A DNA stretch of 64,000 bases from Typha latifolia. Taxonomy: Eukaryota; Streptophyta; Magnoliopsida; Poales; Typhaceae. Under the pieces are notes generated by a model that saw nothing but the letters and a program-made list of their open reading frames with translations, was not told where the DNA came from and ran no database searches. Shown here one piece after another: positions 54,241 to 64,000 of this stretch. The DNA is taken from the NCBI GenBank assembly GCA_019914945.1, contig CM034099.1, forward strand, positions 14,683,923 to 14,747,922, in the 5' to 3' direction. The translations under genes were made by a program, and so were the position numbers. How positions within the stretch are numbered: the first letter of the stretch is position 1; each line of letters starts with the position of its first letter.

Positions 54241-54769
54241 CTTCCTAGCTATTGGCTCTTGTGTAAATAAATATTAAGCAGACTGCCAAGTGTGTAATCT
54301 CTATGGAAATTACTTCTAAATAAAATAAACTTGTTTGGACCCATGCAATCTTATTCATCAGCTTTGGAAATATAATACTCCAATGAGTCAGTCCAAAGTT
54401 ACATTCTTGTAAGATCTGATTGCTAAGCTAACGAGCATATGAGCTTGTAGAATATTGTTGCTTCGAGTTTGTATAATATGGCTTGCTATTAGGGAGCAAA
54501 TTGACTCACATCTGACATTCCAATATGAAGGTTCTGCCTCCTAGCCTGCCAAATTAGCAAGAAGAAATACTTTTGTTCACATTGATAGACGAGTATATAT
54601 ATACATTATATGAGGTAGTTGTACCCCAGATACAATATAAAGATGAATGAATATACATATATATTTATAGGAAATGTTGGCTCAACCAATCGGATTAGGC
54701 AACCTGATCCTCGTAGAAATGTGACCCCATGGTTAAATATGTGGTAGGGCACTTACCCGTTCTTGTATT
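53421..54769. other. no gene recognised; contains a TG microsatellite
   Basis: AT-rich intergenic DNA. Apart from the TG run at 54199-54239 it holds nothing that I can identify. Confidence 0.6.
54199..54239. repeat. TG dinucleotide microsatellite
   Basis: About 20 TG units, uninterrupted, preceded by TATATA. Confidence 0.97.
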
Positions 54770-55035
54770 TAGGGGGCTAACATCAGCCTTGCTAAGGCCC
54801 TTGTGAGGCATATTGATAACCTGGTCTTTAGAGCCAAAGCCAAGCTTGATGATGGTCAGAAGAGGGCTACCTTGTCCCAAGTTGGTCGAACCATCTTGAT
54901 TCATTCTACCATTCTTGCTCTTCCTTCCTATGCTACGTCGTCCTGTTCAGTTCCTCTTTCTACGGTGGATAGGGTGGACGATGTGGCAATATCTTTCCTC
55001 CAGGAAAAAGGGATTTTGGGTTATGGTAGTAAAAG
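54770..55035 (+). pseudogene. LINE-type reverse transcriptase C-terminal scrap
   Basis: Reads HIDNLVFRAKAKLDDGQKR, ATLSQVGRTILIHSTILALP and SYATSSCSVPLSTVDRVDDV. Plant L1-like elements have a K-L-xGWK-xxLSxAGRxxLIxSVxxxIPxYxMSxxxLP pattern at the RT C-terminus, followed by a D-x-I-x-RxxxxFLW stretch. W is missing (GQK for GWK). No start methionine; the fragment is isolated. Confidence 0.65.
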
Positions 55036-55489
55036 AATGACTAATTTGTAAAGGTATTTATGTAACACAATGCATAATTACTAAATTTACTCTTTTAAAT
55101 AGTCAAAATATCTACTTTGGAGAGGTAATAATGTAACTTTAGTTTCACTCTTATGTCTACAAATAGAGAATGATTCCTTCTAAATTCATCACATTCTCAT
55201 TCTCTCACTTAATCTCTCAAGTTTTTTTTTTCCCAAATTGAGGGCTTAAAAATATTGGCGCAAAATTAGCAAATCGATCTAGGCCAATCAAGTGTCAATT
55301 TAAAACAAGAAAACAAGCTCTATAATCTGCCTCCCTTATTCTTTTGCTCTTTTTCTCTATGTATTATTATTATAAATTATGTTTGATTTTTTTTTCTATA
55401 TATATAGAATTCTTTGATGCTCATATAAAACCACAACATGAAACACCCATCCTAATCATAGTGAAGTATCTTCCTTTATAGTGCTTCCT
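55036..55489. other. AT-rich, nothing recognised
   Basis: Includes a poly-T run near 55225 and no domain or repeat that I can name. Confidence 0.6.
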
Positions 55490-58400
55490 CTTATGTGCAA
55501 ATCATCCGTAGGCCACAACAATGCAAACAATGGACCATACAACATCCACAAGGGAAGGTAGATCTTAGCGGTAACTCGTCAGTCCATTACTCGACAAATA
55601 ATATGATCGATTATCCGCCACTAAGGACTAACAATCTCAGTCGTAAGCCCATCACATAAGTCAGTATTTCACATCAATACTATTATTTGAGCCCTTGGCT
55701 CCACATCATCCCACCATCGTGTGAAAAATCGTGAATCGTCACTCACGGATGCCCTCACCTTTGTCATTGGGTACCGCTACCGCTAGATTTTTATCCTACC
55801 CTTCACTTTCTAACTTAAATACCCTAAAGGGTTTGACTCTCGTCAATCTATAATCGTCCATCGCCCAGTGAAATAATTATTTGATTGTCTGTAATCAACA
55901 AACTGAGACATCAAGCATAGACTCTAATATATAGATATAATAATATCTCTCACCCTTAACCCTAATTGGGGACGTGTTGAGTACTGTCGAGACACATAAG
56001 TCACCTATTTTGTGGTCGTGCACATGTGCAAGGACATGTTATTATACAATACAATAAATATAATGGAACACATATTATTATCATGTATTACGTGCTATCA
56101 CACATGATTATGCCTAACAAATATGCGTAGAAATAATGATACGTAAAATATCTTTAAATAGCAAAATAAAATTAACATGCACGATATATATTAATAAGAG
56201 TAAGAAAATGTATGCACATGCATAATATAAATGTGATGATGCCATAAGGTAAGTCATTGCATTATCTATACTACTTCTAGATTATAGAAGTTTCACTTGC
56301 CTCGCATCGCTTCTTAAATAATTGGCTGTAACTATACCATAGTATCATCCTCGCATGGTACGAAATCTACCTCGATAATGAAGTAATAAAAATATAAGCA
56401 CAACATTCCAAATAACGATTAATTAAATAATCATATTGATGTTCAATATAGGCTTCAATACGTCCATCTAAGAATTCTCATATTTATTGATCAGATAGAG
56501 CTAGCATAGTTGTACCGATGCTTAACATGTCATTAAACGTAGATAAAATAATTTTTCTCAAATTATTGTGTTAGGTTTTTAATTGTTGGCAATTGTGTAC
56601 AAAATATTCTAAGTGTATTTTTACATGTATATGAGTTTTATACAAGTCTAGAAAATCTCTGGTTTGAAGAATTGCAAGATTATTAGAGAAAAGCTGTTGA
56701 GTTCACACTGCGTTCACAAACGCGTTCGAACACGGTGCGTTCACCAACTCACAAACGCGTTTGAATGCAACCTAAAGAATTCAAGCTGTCGCGTTCGAAC
56801 GCACTTGGGCCCGTTCGAATGCACCTGAGATCAAGTCAGACCATTCGAACGCACCCGGGTCGCGTTCAAACGCACCAACGAAGTTTGAAAATCTTGGACT
56901 TTCGTGAGTTCGGATAAGACTTGAATTTGGCTCTATCTTGGAGATCTTATATAAGGATTGTGATGCCCTATCTCTAGGGTGGTTAAAGAAGCATTATTGA
57001 AAAAAACTTTTTGAGGCTACATCGGCTCTTCAACTAAAAAGGTTCTACTCATCTACAAAATTTAATCTTTCGTCTTAAGGGCTATCTAGAAGAAAAATCA
57101 ATCTCGAGGGCTACTAAGGTTGGACTTCAATTATGAGAAGTAGTGAATCGTGGGTTCTAGCGAGCAAGACCGAGAGGAACAAAGTCGTTTGGATCGATGG
57201 GTTGTTTTGTGAGTCAGTCTTGTAACTGCTACTATTCTAGTGATTGGTTTTGATCCGAGTTTGGATCCGTGGTTTTTCCCCTTTAGATTTTTCCATGTTA
57301 AAATCTTGGCATTCATCTCTGCTTTTATTTTTAATATTTTTTTGGGCTTTTACTTAAGCGAACGAGTGATATCATTGCCTAGTATTTAGATACATACTTG
57401 TGTCTAGAGGTTTTTCATATTGTTCTAATCATTATTATCAATTGATAGCCGATCACATAGACAACATTTGATCAATAAGCTTCATTAAATAGGGCAACTT
57501 GCTTTGTACTATTTTCTTATACTGATTTGTATAAATTCTCCTATAGGAGCAATTAATATGAATACACTCGGAGCATCGATTATTTTGGTAAAATTAATTT
57601 AACCAATAATTAGATAAACAACTAGCAAGCAACCAAAGTCTAAATCCATTAAAATTAATTTATAATAATTATTATGACTAGCAAACAATCCTCTAAAATA
57701 ATTAATTGAGCATACCATTGATATAGATAATTAAATAAAGATTAAAAATACATAAACATATGAAAAATAATTAATCAATTTGAGTCAGCCCAAGGTCCAA
57801 AGAAATGGGCTGGGCTACAACTAACCCAAAGACCACCAAATTGACCCACTAAATTTGGGCCCGAAGCCTAAACCAAATGATAAAGCCACTTGGGCTAGGC
57901 TATCCTCACAAACTTGGGCTGAGCTCCCTACAACCCGACCCACCACAAATTTAGGTTGGGCTGCTTGCGACCCAACTACCACTTAGGTTGGGCTGCCCAT
58001 AACCCAACCACCAATTGTGTTAGGCTGCCTACACCCCAACCAAGCCAAAGTTGGGCTACCTAGCCCAACTCAACAACATTGCACCCTACCACCTCATTCC
58101 CCTCACTCAATAAAAGACTTACAAAGAGGAAGGAAGTGGCTGTCAGCATGCAGGAAATGGTTGTCAGTATGCACCATTGTAGGCAGCTAAGGTTGGTGCA
58201 CTGACCGGACGGCACCCAAAGTATGACCCGATCTGAGATGGAGTAAGAAGCCATCTCAACAAGTAGGGCTCCATGATGGAGGGAGGGTCAATGGCAGTCC
58301 CCGTCACCAACACTCCAAACCTACCGCACTATACTCACCCACACGATGCACACAATCCACACGAGGTGGCACACAGCTGGCCAGGGCGATCGATAGTGAT

Positions 58401-58964
58401 CAAGCCCCACACTAAGGCCGATGGCCAAGGGATGAGGGCACTAAAGGATGACAACCAGAGCTTTGTCTCGCGAAGAGGAAAATTTTTTATCAGACAACGG
58501 GAGGAGATGGTGCCAATAGTGGCCAGATTCACTCTCAAAAGCCAATGGGAAGAGGCCACTTGGTGTGGACTCTCCCAAAAGCCAGGAGAGCCCACGAAGG
58601 GCCCCAACCATAAGAGCTTCACAAGGTGAAGCTTCTCGGACTAGCACGGCGGCGACCTAAGGTGTCTAGCCAGCCAATCGACCGACAAGACCAAATGAGA
58701 AAAAAAGAGGTGAAAAGGCTAATAATGCAAGTATAATTAAATTAACTTTCACAGGTTAAGAAGGACTCACCATCGTTCTATAGCAGCAGCATGCTTCAGT
58801 GGCGCTTTGGCTCGTCAAGATGCATGAGAGGAAATGGTTGAGGAAAGGAATGACAAAAAAGAAAGAAGGAAAAGAAGAGGGACAGGAAAAAAGAAGGCAG
58901 TGCGCGTGCCTCGCATGCACACTCATATTATTATTATTTTTTATGATTTGAATAGAATGTTACA
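55490..58964 (-). mobile_element. family D LTR (minus), interrupted by a copia-type LTR
   Basis: On the minus strand it starts TGTAACATTC at 58964. It is colinear with 49220-51111 in reverse: ggattagcgactcagccg-type block at 55640-55680, cgtgttgagtactgtcgaga near 55980, and the cagcccaa/gggctgggct motif cluster at 57785-58050. The lower limit, near 55490, is approximate. A solo LTR with target duplication splits it at 56569-57417. No gag-pol is attached, so this is a solo or truncated LTR. Frames at 58273-58629 are not recognised. Confidence 0.65.
56569..57417 (+). mobile_element. solo LTR, Ty1/copia type, 849 bp
   Basis: Starts TGTTAGGTTTTT and ends GGTTTTTCA, flanked by perfect 5-bp repeats TATTG at 56564-56568 and 57418-57422. 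A cttatataagg TATA box lies near 56945. The ggtttttccccttt and ttccatgttaaaatcttgg blocks (57265-57310) are characteristic of LTRs of the SIRE/Maximus-type copia elements as I remember them; that family assignment is inference. No primer-binding site or internal region remains, so it arose by recombination between two LTRs. It carries a cluster of gttcgaac motifs at 56710-56880. Confidence 0.85.
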
Positions 58965-59099
58965 CTAGCACCAAGGAGGCATGATTTAAACCATGTGAAC
59001 CCCTTCCTAAGCTAATGCATTTATCTCCGTATTGCAATCTCTTAAGATAACATAAAATAAATACTTTTAAAACTAGTAAACATACACCAAACTTCTTAT
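58965..59099. other. short AT-rich spacer
   Basis: Between the D LTR and the LINE relic; nothing recognised. Confidence 0.6.
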
Positions 59100-59560
59100 A
59101 AAAAATTAGACAGCTCATTTGCCCAAGGTCGATCATCATTAAGCATCTTTATCCACCACATCTTTAGCATCTCATTCAATTTTTAGACACTCCATAAGCC
59201 TTTTCTTTTAGTAGTAGGTCCAAATAAAAGTGCTCGTAACTCAGCTTATTGTGAGAATTGAGAAACAACTCATCTTTTCCTACCACAATTGCTCTCAAAA
59301 GGTGAAAAGGCACAAACATCAACGCCTGCCACTCTAATGTATTGTACGAAGTAGCATCAACCTATAAGAATAGCTACATGTTACACCTATATTGTATATT
59401 GTCTCCATATTCATATCCACATGATGACACCATGACAGTGAGAATCCTTTTGCTTGTCATTTGATGAGCTCCGCCATCTTTGCCTCATTTAAGGTACTTG
59501 TCTCATAAACAAGAGAACAACACTCTTTTCATAGCCACCAAATCATATATGCTGTCTTAA
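59100..59560 (-). pseudogene. LINE RNase H-like (RVT_3) relic (minus)
   Basis: Around 59250-59120 the minus strand reads AELRALLFG, then after short gaps KRKGLWSV, a stop, LNEMLKMWWIKMLNDDRPWA. Plant LINE/non-LTR RNase H domains have AEAxALLxGLxxAxxxGxxxxxxExDxxxxVxxI with DRPW-like tails. Upstream to 59560 the sequence is degraded. Stops abound. A moderately convincing relic. Confidence 0.4.
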
Positions 59561-62159
59561 CTTTCCATTCCAAAATTTCTTTTTTTTTAAGGAGGAAAGC
59601 AACAAAAATTCTCAAAAGCCATCAATTCCTGAGATAGATCTATATTGACAACTATCCAACCTAATGAGTCGTCACACTTCCTAAGCAAAGTAACACAGGA
59701 AAATACAATAGGTGAGAATTTTTGAAACTATTCTACATCTTATACACAAAAGATTCGAGGTCAGCATGGTACCGTACTCTCCAAATTGAAGACTAATGAT
59801 GTAAAGGCGTCAGTCTATGGTGTTGTTTTTACATAAGTCAATGTTATACTTAAGAGGTTGTCATCTTTCCATCTTTATAGAACATCCAAAATGGACTATC
59901 ATTGAAACTCATCTCACCAACAATTTGTACTAATAGTACCTAGCTTAAGTGAATTAGCAATCTGGCAAGGGAGCTTACAAAATGGAATTGGCTATACACA
60001 CTAGGTCTCCGTTGAGCCTTTATATACACCTTGAGTCGCTTTACTCCTTGATTCTATATGCTTAAACTCTAGATTTGCTAATAGACCATGCCACTTCCCA
60101 ATTATACTTTGCACGCAAGATTAAGATCTATATCGTCTCTTCCTCATTCAACTAGTCATAAGAATGCTTAACATGTATTGCTTCCTATCAAATTGAAAAT
60201 CGCAAGAAGTCGAGACCACCCTACTCACTAGGTGAGCCTACTAACTCTAGTTGACTATGGAAAAATTCCTATGTTACCCCATCTATAGAAAGTTACAGGC
60301 AATTTTCCCAATATGTTAGAGTATTGAGATTGAAATATTATCACCAACATTGTATATATCAGGATGCTAAGTAGGATTGAAATATTATAACCTTACTTGC
60401 CTCCACAAGTTGCATACCACCCTAAATAGTTAGCTTGTGTTTCTAGATTCCAATAATTTGTTAGAAATATTATAATTGGAACATGAATATTATATAAACT
60501 TTAATCCCAAATTTAAGTGGGATTCATACGTTAGTAATAATATATTAATAGTAGAATTAGAAGAGCTCAAAAAATGCTTTAATATTATATATTCACTAAT
60601 TCAAATCTATAATGAGAAGTGAATGAAAATTAACTTTAAAGTAACTTTTCATGTCAATTGAAAATAAAAATAAGTGAGTTTAATATCACATTAACTATTT
60701 GAGAAATATTGATAAGGTACATAAGTGTCAAATTTCTCTTGGGCTTTAGGCCCCAAAAAAGATACATATTTTATGGGTAAAGGAATTTATGCAAAAATTC
60801 ACATGCATGAGCCGCCTAGTTCGGCTCGCATCCGTGGGTCAAGTCTAAAATTATTTTTTTGCCTAATACGATTTTCAGCCTAGCTCAAGTTGAGTTGGAC
60901 TAAAAGTGGTGCATCCCTTTAGATGTAGTTAATTGTAACCTATTGTGAAGAGATGCATCCTTTCATCGTAATTAGATGCCTTTTGTTTCAATCCAACTGA
61001 TTTTTTTTTTTGCATCCCCTCGTCATGGTTGTTCAATTCTTTAAATATGCCTACAATCTGCATTAGTTAAATAAATTAATTTAGTTCATTACATTCACAC
61101 ATTTTTTAGTCTTCTACTTTTACATTTGAGAGAGAGCACTGCATTATTCTAGTTTGACAAGACACTCAAATAGTAGCTTTCGTTCGTGTGCAAAGTATTT
61201 ATTGCATCCTAGGAGACCTACATCTACTATTTCAAGAGCAACTAATGAAGAATGAATTGGTTTTAAGAAAATAGTATATAACACTATACTCGACTAGCCA
61301 TTAATGATTTCTTCTCATATTCTGTCTTAAAATTTTTTAGGACTTACATCAATTTCACAATCTCTGTGGTGGAAGAATTATAAACAAATAGACAATTATC
61401 AACGTATAATAAATGAGAGATGAAAATCACATCTTGAGAACCACACACTAACAACTAATCATATTGTAGATCTTTAAGCATTCTTGAGATAACCTCCTAG
61501 ACTACAAGTGGGTAATTGATTGATAAGTATAGATCATGTTTGAGACAAGATATAATTGAAGCATTGATATTTCTCTAGGATTGGTATGTTGTTGACTCTA
61601 GATTGCAAGTGAATGAAATACTTTGTAATAGATGATATAGTAATTGAGTTTTTACATCTTGATTGAATGATGTAAAGTATTTCTACTTTTTTTTCACAAC
61701 TAAAAGATGAATTATGTTAATGATGGATAGGTGGGTAGTTGTTAATCAATTTGGGTGTGTCCATTCTAAAATGGCGAAAAAGAAAATGAAAAAATAAATC
61801 CTTCCATCTTTTGTATAATTTTTAAATTAATTAAAAGGGTTCATTATGTGTTCACTATCTTTTGGACAACATAAATGTAGTAAAAATATTTGTTGGTTAA
61901 ACTAATAAGCCACAAATAGAAATATATGTTGTTATTGTGATAAAGAAATTATAAATAAGGATGACAAACTAGATATGGAGGCCTGCCAACCAATATGAAC
62001 ATTCATAATATTTTAGGTGATGAAATTAAATTCCACAACACTATTTATAAATCCTGGGATGAAAAAACAAAACATCTAATTGTAAAGGACTATTACATTT
62101 ATGATTCACTATCAAATGATAATAGTATTGGGTTGTGAGCTCAAATGTGTAAGACTACA
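59561..62159. other. long AT-rich stretch, nothing recognised
   Basis: Contains no domain, tandem array or RNA gene that I can identify. The segment to about 60100 could be the decayed upstream part of the LINE relic. Confidence 0.5.
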
Positions 62160-62244
62160 TATAAAGAGAGATCACTAGCTAATAGTACCTTATCCCTGGC
62201 TCGTCCAAGTCAAACGCCTCCTCTTCTCTATTTATACAACCCAA

Positions 62245-62661
62245 TTGATTAAAATAAATCCATCTCAACTACTACTTCGTCTCCTCTCTTCGAATCAATT
62301 CTATGTATCCATGGGAAATACCATTGGTCCCCCTCTAATTTCGCACGGCCTGGTGATCAAGATACTCTTTTGGGGTAGCCCAATCAAGCTCCTCCCTAAG
62401 CCACAAACAAGGTCATGTTCGAGTACTCGGACCGAGGCGTGTTCGCGACAACAAGGTATCAATGTGGTCTTCAAGGAAGAATCCAAACGTGAGACGCCCA
62501 CCATGGTGTGCTTCGATGACAAGCAGCGATCCATCGGAGCCGCAGGTGCTGCGTCCTCCATGATGGACCCGAAGAACTCCATCTCCCAAATTGAGCAATT
62601 ACTTGGTCGAGCCGAACGGATGGGCTTTCCATGTGGGCAAAGAGTTGGCCTATTTTGCTAA
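62245..62661 (+). pseudogene. Hsp70/Hsp110-type chaperone gene fragment in an open frame
   Basis: In this 138-codon frame, residues from about 67 read RQQGINVVFKEESKRETPTM, VCFDDKQRSIGAAGAASSMM and DPKNSISQIEQLLGR. Plant Hsp110 (Hsp70-14/15-like) proteins have near-identical sequence shortly after their start (VARQRGIDVVLND-ESKRETPAxVCFGDKQRFxGTAGAAS-MNPKNSISQIKRLIGR). This part belongs to the nucleotide-binding domain; the motif DLGNE that starts it and the rest of the protein are missing. Similarity begins near 62440 and ends near 62620. The codons are still GC-rich and unbroken. A TATA-like ctatttatac at 62227 precedes the frame by chance or as a captured promoter. Probably a copied gene fragment, not a working chaperone. 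Confidence 0.75.
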
Positions 62662-62838
62662 TGGGTAGTTCGGGGATCAGGCTAGGCTGGGCCTAAATCG
62701 AGTCCGAGTTGGGCTTAGATTGGTCCAAATTAGGTGAGACACAAGTGGATTGGGTCGTTAGATCAGCTCTATCAACATCTATGTAGCCCACAGTGATGCC
62801 CCTAGGTAGAAAATTAATTTCAACACTAAGGTTAGGGT
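62662..62838. other. spacer between Hsp fragment and T LTR
   Basis: Carries gggcctaaatc/gggcttagattgg words that resemble part of other LTRs; no gene. Confidence 0.5.
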
Positions 62839-64000
62839 GTAATAACCGAGATTCAATTAAATTTAAAAAAAGGAAGAGAGAAAAAAAAATTGTTGCATGC
62901 CACACGCCCCTAGCTGTCGACCTGGCCAACTCGGCCAAGCCAGCTGGCGCGGTGGGCCCCAATGCCGCCGCAACCCCTCCCTCACCTTCTCTCTTTCTTC
63001 TCTTCCTCTTCTCTTCATCTTCTCTTCTTCTTCTTCTTTCTTCTTTTTTCTTATTTCTTCTTTCATCTTTCTTCTTCCTCAGCTTCTCCTCCTCCTCTTT
63101 CCAGCACTGTAGCAGAGCACTGATTTCATTGTTTATTTATTTGTTTTATTTTAATTTTGTTTATTTAGTTAGTTAGGTATTGCTTTCTTAATTAATGTAG
63201 ATAACTTATTTAGACATTAATTATTTTAATAATAATGCATATTCTTCAACATGATGATTATTAATTATAATTAGTATAATTAATGATCAACTAGGTTATA
63301 AACTATTATGCATAAATATAGGTAATACTTATATTTTTTTAATTATGTATTTATATTTCTATTAGATTAATATATAGTTGTATAAATTATAATTATTAGA
63401 TTTATGTACTGATATTCATAATATATGTATTTTAAGAAATTTTAACAATTTATTATATACTATTGTGTGTAGAATAAGATACTAGTCTTATTAATTAATT
63501 AATTAATTATTTATTTTTGCATAATTAAGTAAATACTATATAATTTCTGATTAATCAAGATAGAGTAAGAATTATAAAATTTATTATAAAATAGATCTTG
63601 TTTATACATATATCTTATTTAAAATTATTTAGCTTTTATTTTATAATTACATATTTAGAATATTTTAAATAAAAAGAAACAAACCTTTCTCCTTATGTTA
63701 TAACTAGCATTTTATGATAATAGTATGTTGTAGTATTTGAATCGCACCTATAATGTGGATCTGGTTATGTACAAAATAAAAGAAGTGATTCTAAACTTAA
63801 TAAACTTTTATATTCTATTTAAACTAATTCTAATTGGATAAACAACTAACTAATGTTACTTAAATAATTTTAGACTTCGAACCCCTTTATTTGAGACCCT
63901 GGGGACCTTACTAGCGATGAGTGATGGTTGATCGATGGATGTGAGGAATACGTGGTTTGTGTCTTCTGATCAGAAGTGAGTAGTCTTATCTCCTAGACGC
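62839..64000 (+). mobile_element. family T long LTR, 5' part (cut by window end)
   Basis: Starts TGTAATAACCGAG and follows T order: poly-A, the ccaactcggccaagccagctgg block, CT/CTT tract (62985-63100), AT-rich stretch with ttaattaattaattaatt, then the gacttcgaaccccttta block and agtagtcttatctcctagac at the very end, equal to 10650-10790 in reverse. The hairpin after the tract is not preserved (gcactgtagcagagcac). It continues past the window. Confidence 0.8.
62985..63100 (+). repeat. short polypyrimidine tract of T LTR
   Basis: CTT-rich with few purines, the same position as in the other T copies but far shorter (about 115 bases). Frames across it on both strands are composition artefacts. 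Confidence 0.85.

Noticed and set aside
56710..56880. tRNA-like or Pol III promoter (GTTCGAA B box)
   Set aside because: No A box at a suitable distance and no cloverleaf; the palindromic motif is repeated without the rest of a tRNA gene.
58273..58629. 118-residue plus frame with an overlapping 95-residue minus frame
   Set aside because: Within a D LTR; no similarity recognised and both strands are open, suggesting GC composition rather than a gene.

Overview
The window is repeat-dominated nuclear DNA from a land plant. A monocot is likely: the one intact gene I trust, a RADIALIS-like MYB/SANT gene at 53006-53251, has almost exclusively G or C at third codon positions, as many monocot genes do, while the surrounding DNA is AT-rich. 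The species cannot be fixed from the sequence alone. I see no bacterial operon, CRISPR array, rRNA or tRNA gene.

Layout. (1) 1-17400 is a nest of Ty3/gypsy chromovirus relics ('family G', LTR about 0.65 kb, iMet primer-binding site). A decayed protease-RT-RNase H-integrase-chromodomain region lies at 1453-4459 and its LTR at 4460-12477. That LTR is split by a very long LTR of another family ('family T', 3-3.8 kb), which is itself split by further T copies. A hAT-type non-autonomous transposon sits at 14000-14751. (2) 17400-24546 holds another LTR relic, an AT-rich tract, and a decayed multi-exon class IV (PLP) aminotransferase pseudogene (about 20790-22260), followed by a dispersed duplicated module. 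(3) 24547-33649 holds two chromovirus remnants in opposite orientation, a truncated T LTR (28006-29333), and a minus-strand gypsy element with gag, protease and RT start (29334-33649). (4) 34725-38960 is a minus-strand gypsy pol with a MITE-like insertion and a 26-bp tandem expansion. (5) 38960-40797 is low-repeat DNA with one candidate exon. (6) 40798-51111 is a largely complete, minus-strand, dead Ty3/gypsy element ('family D', LTR about 2.5 kb). Its 3' LTR carries a hAT-type element containing a 40-bp minisatellite. (7) 51112-55480 is the gene-bearing island with the RADIALIS-like gene, plus a LINE scrap. (8) 55490-58964 is another D LTR interrupted by a solo Ty1/copia-type LTR with a perfect 5-bp target-site duplication. 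(9) 58965-64000 has a LINE RNase H relic, a long stretch with nothing recognisable, an Hsp70/Hsp110 gene fragment in an open frame (62245-62661), and the start of a further T LTR.

How the parts relate. The elements are decayed, with stops (several of the TGG-to-TGA kind expected from cytosine deamination), frameshifts and lost catalytic residues. The window therefore records serial insertion and silencing rather than active gene cooperation. The most unusual structure is in the T LTRs. Each copy with a preserved 5' part carries a several-hundred-base polypyrimidine tract; three copies also carry a short hairpin just after it whose arms change between copies while pairing is kept. The complete copy has two arrays of about 40-bp-spaced hairpins with a constant TAGCGTATG loop. 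I found no complete undescribed system. These LTR hairpins, a head-to-head LTR/primer-binding-site junction at 12479-13035, palindromic GTTCGAAC clusters in two LTR classes, and two host-gene fragments are the best leads.
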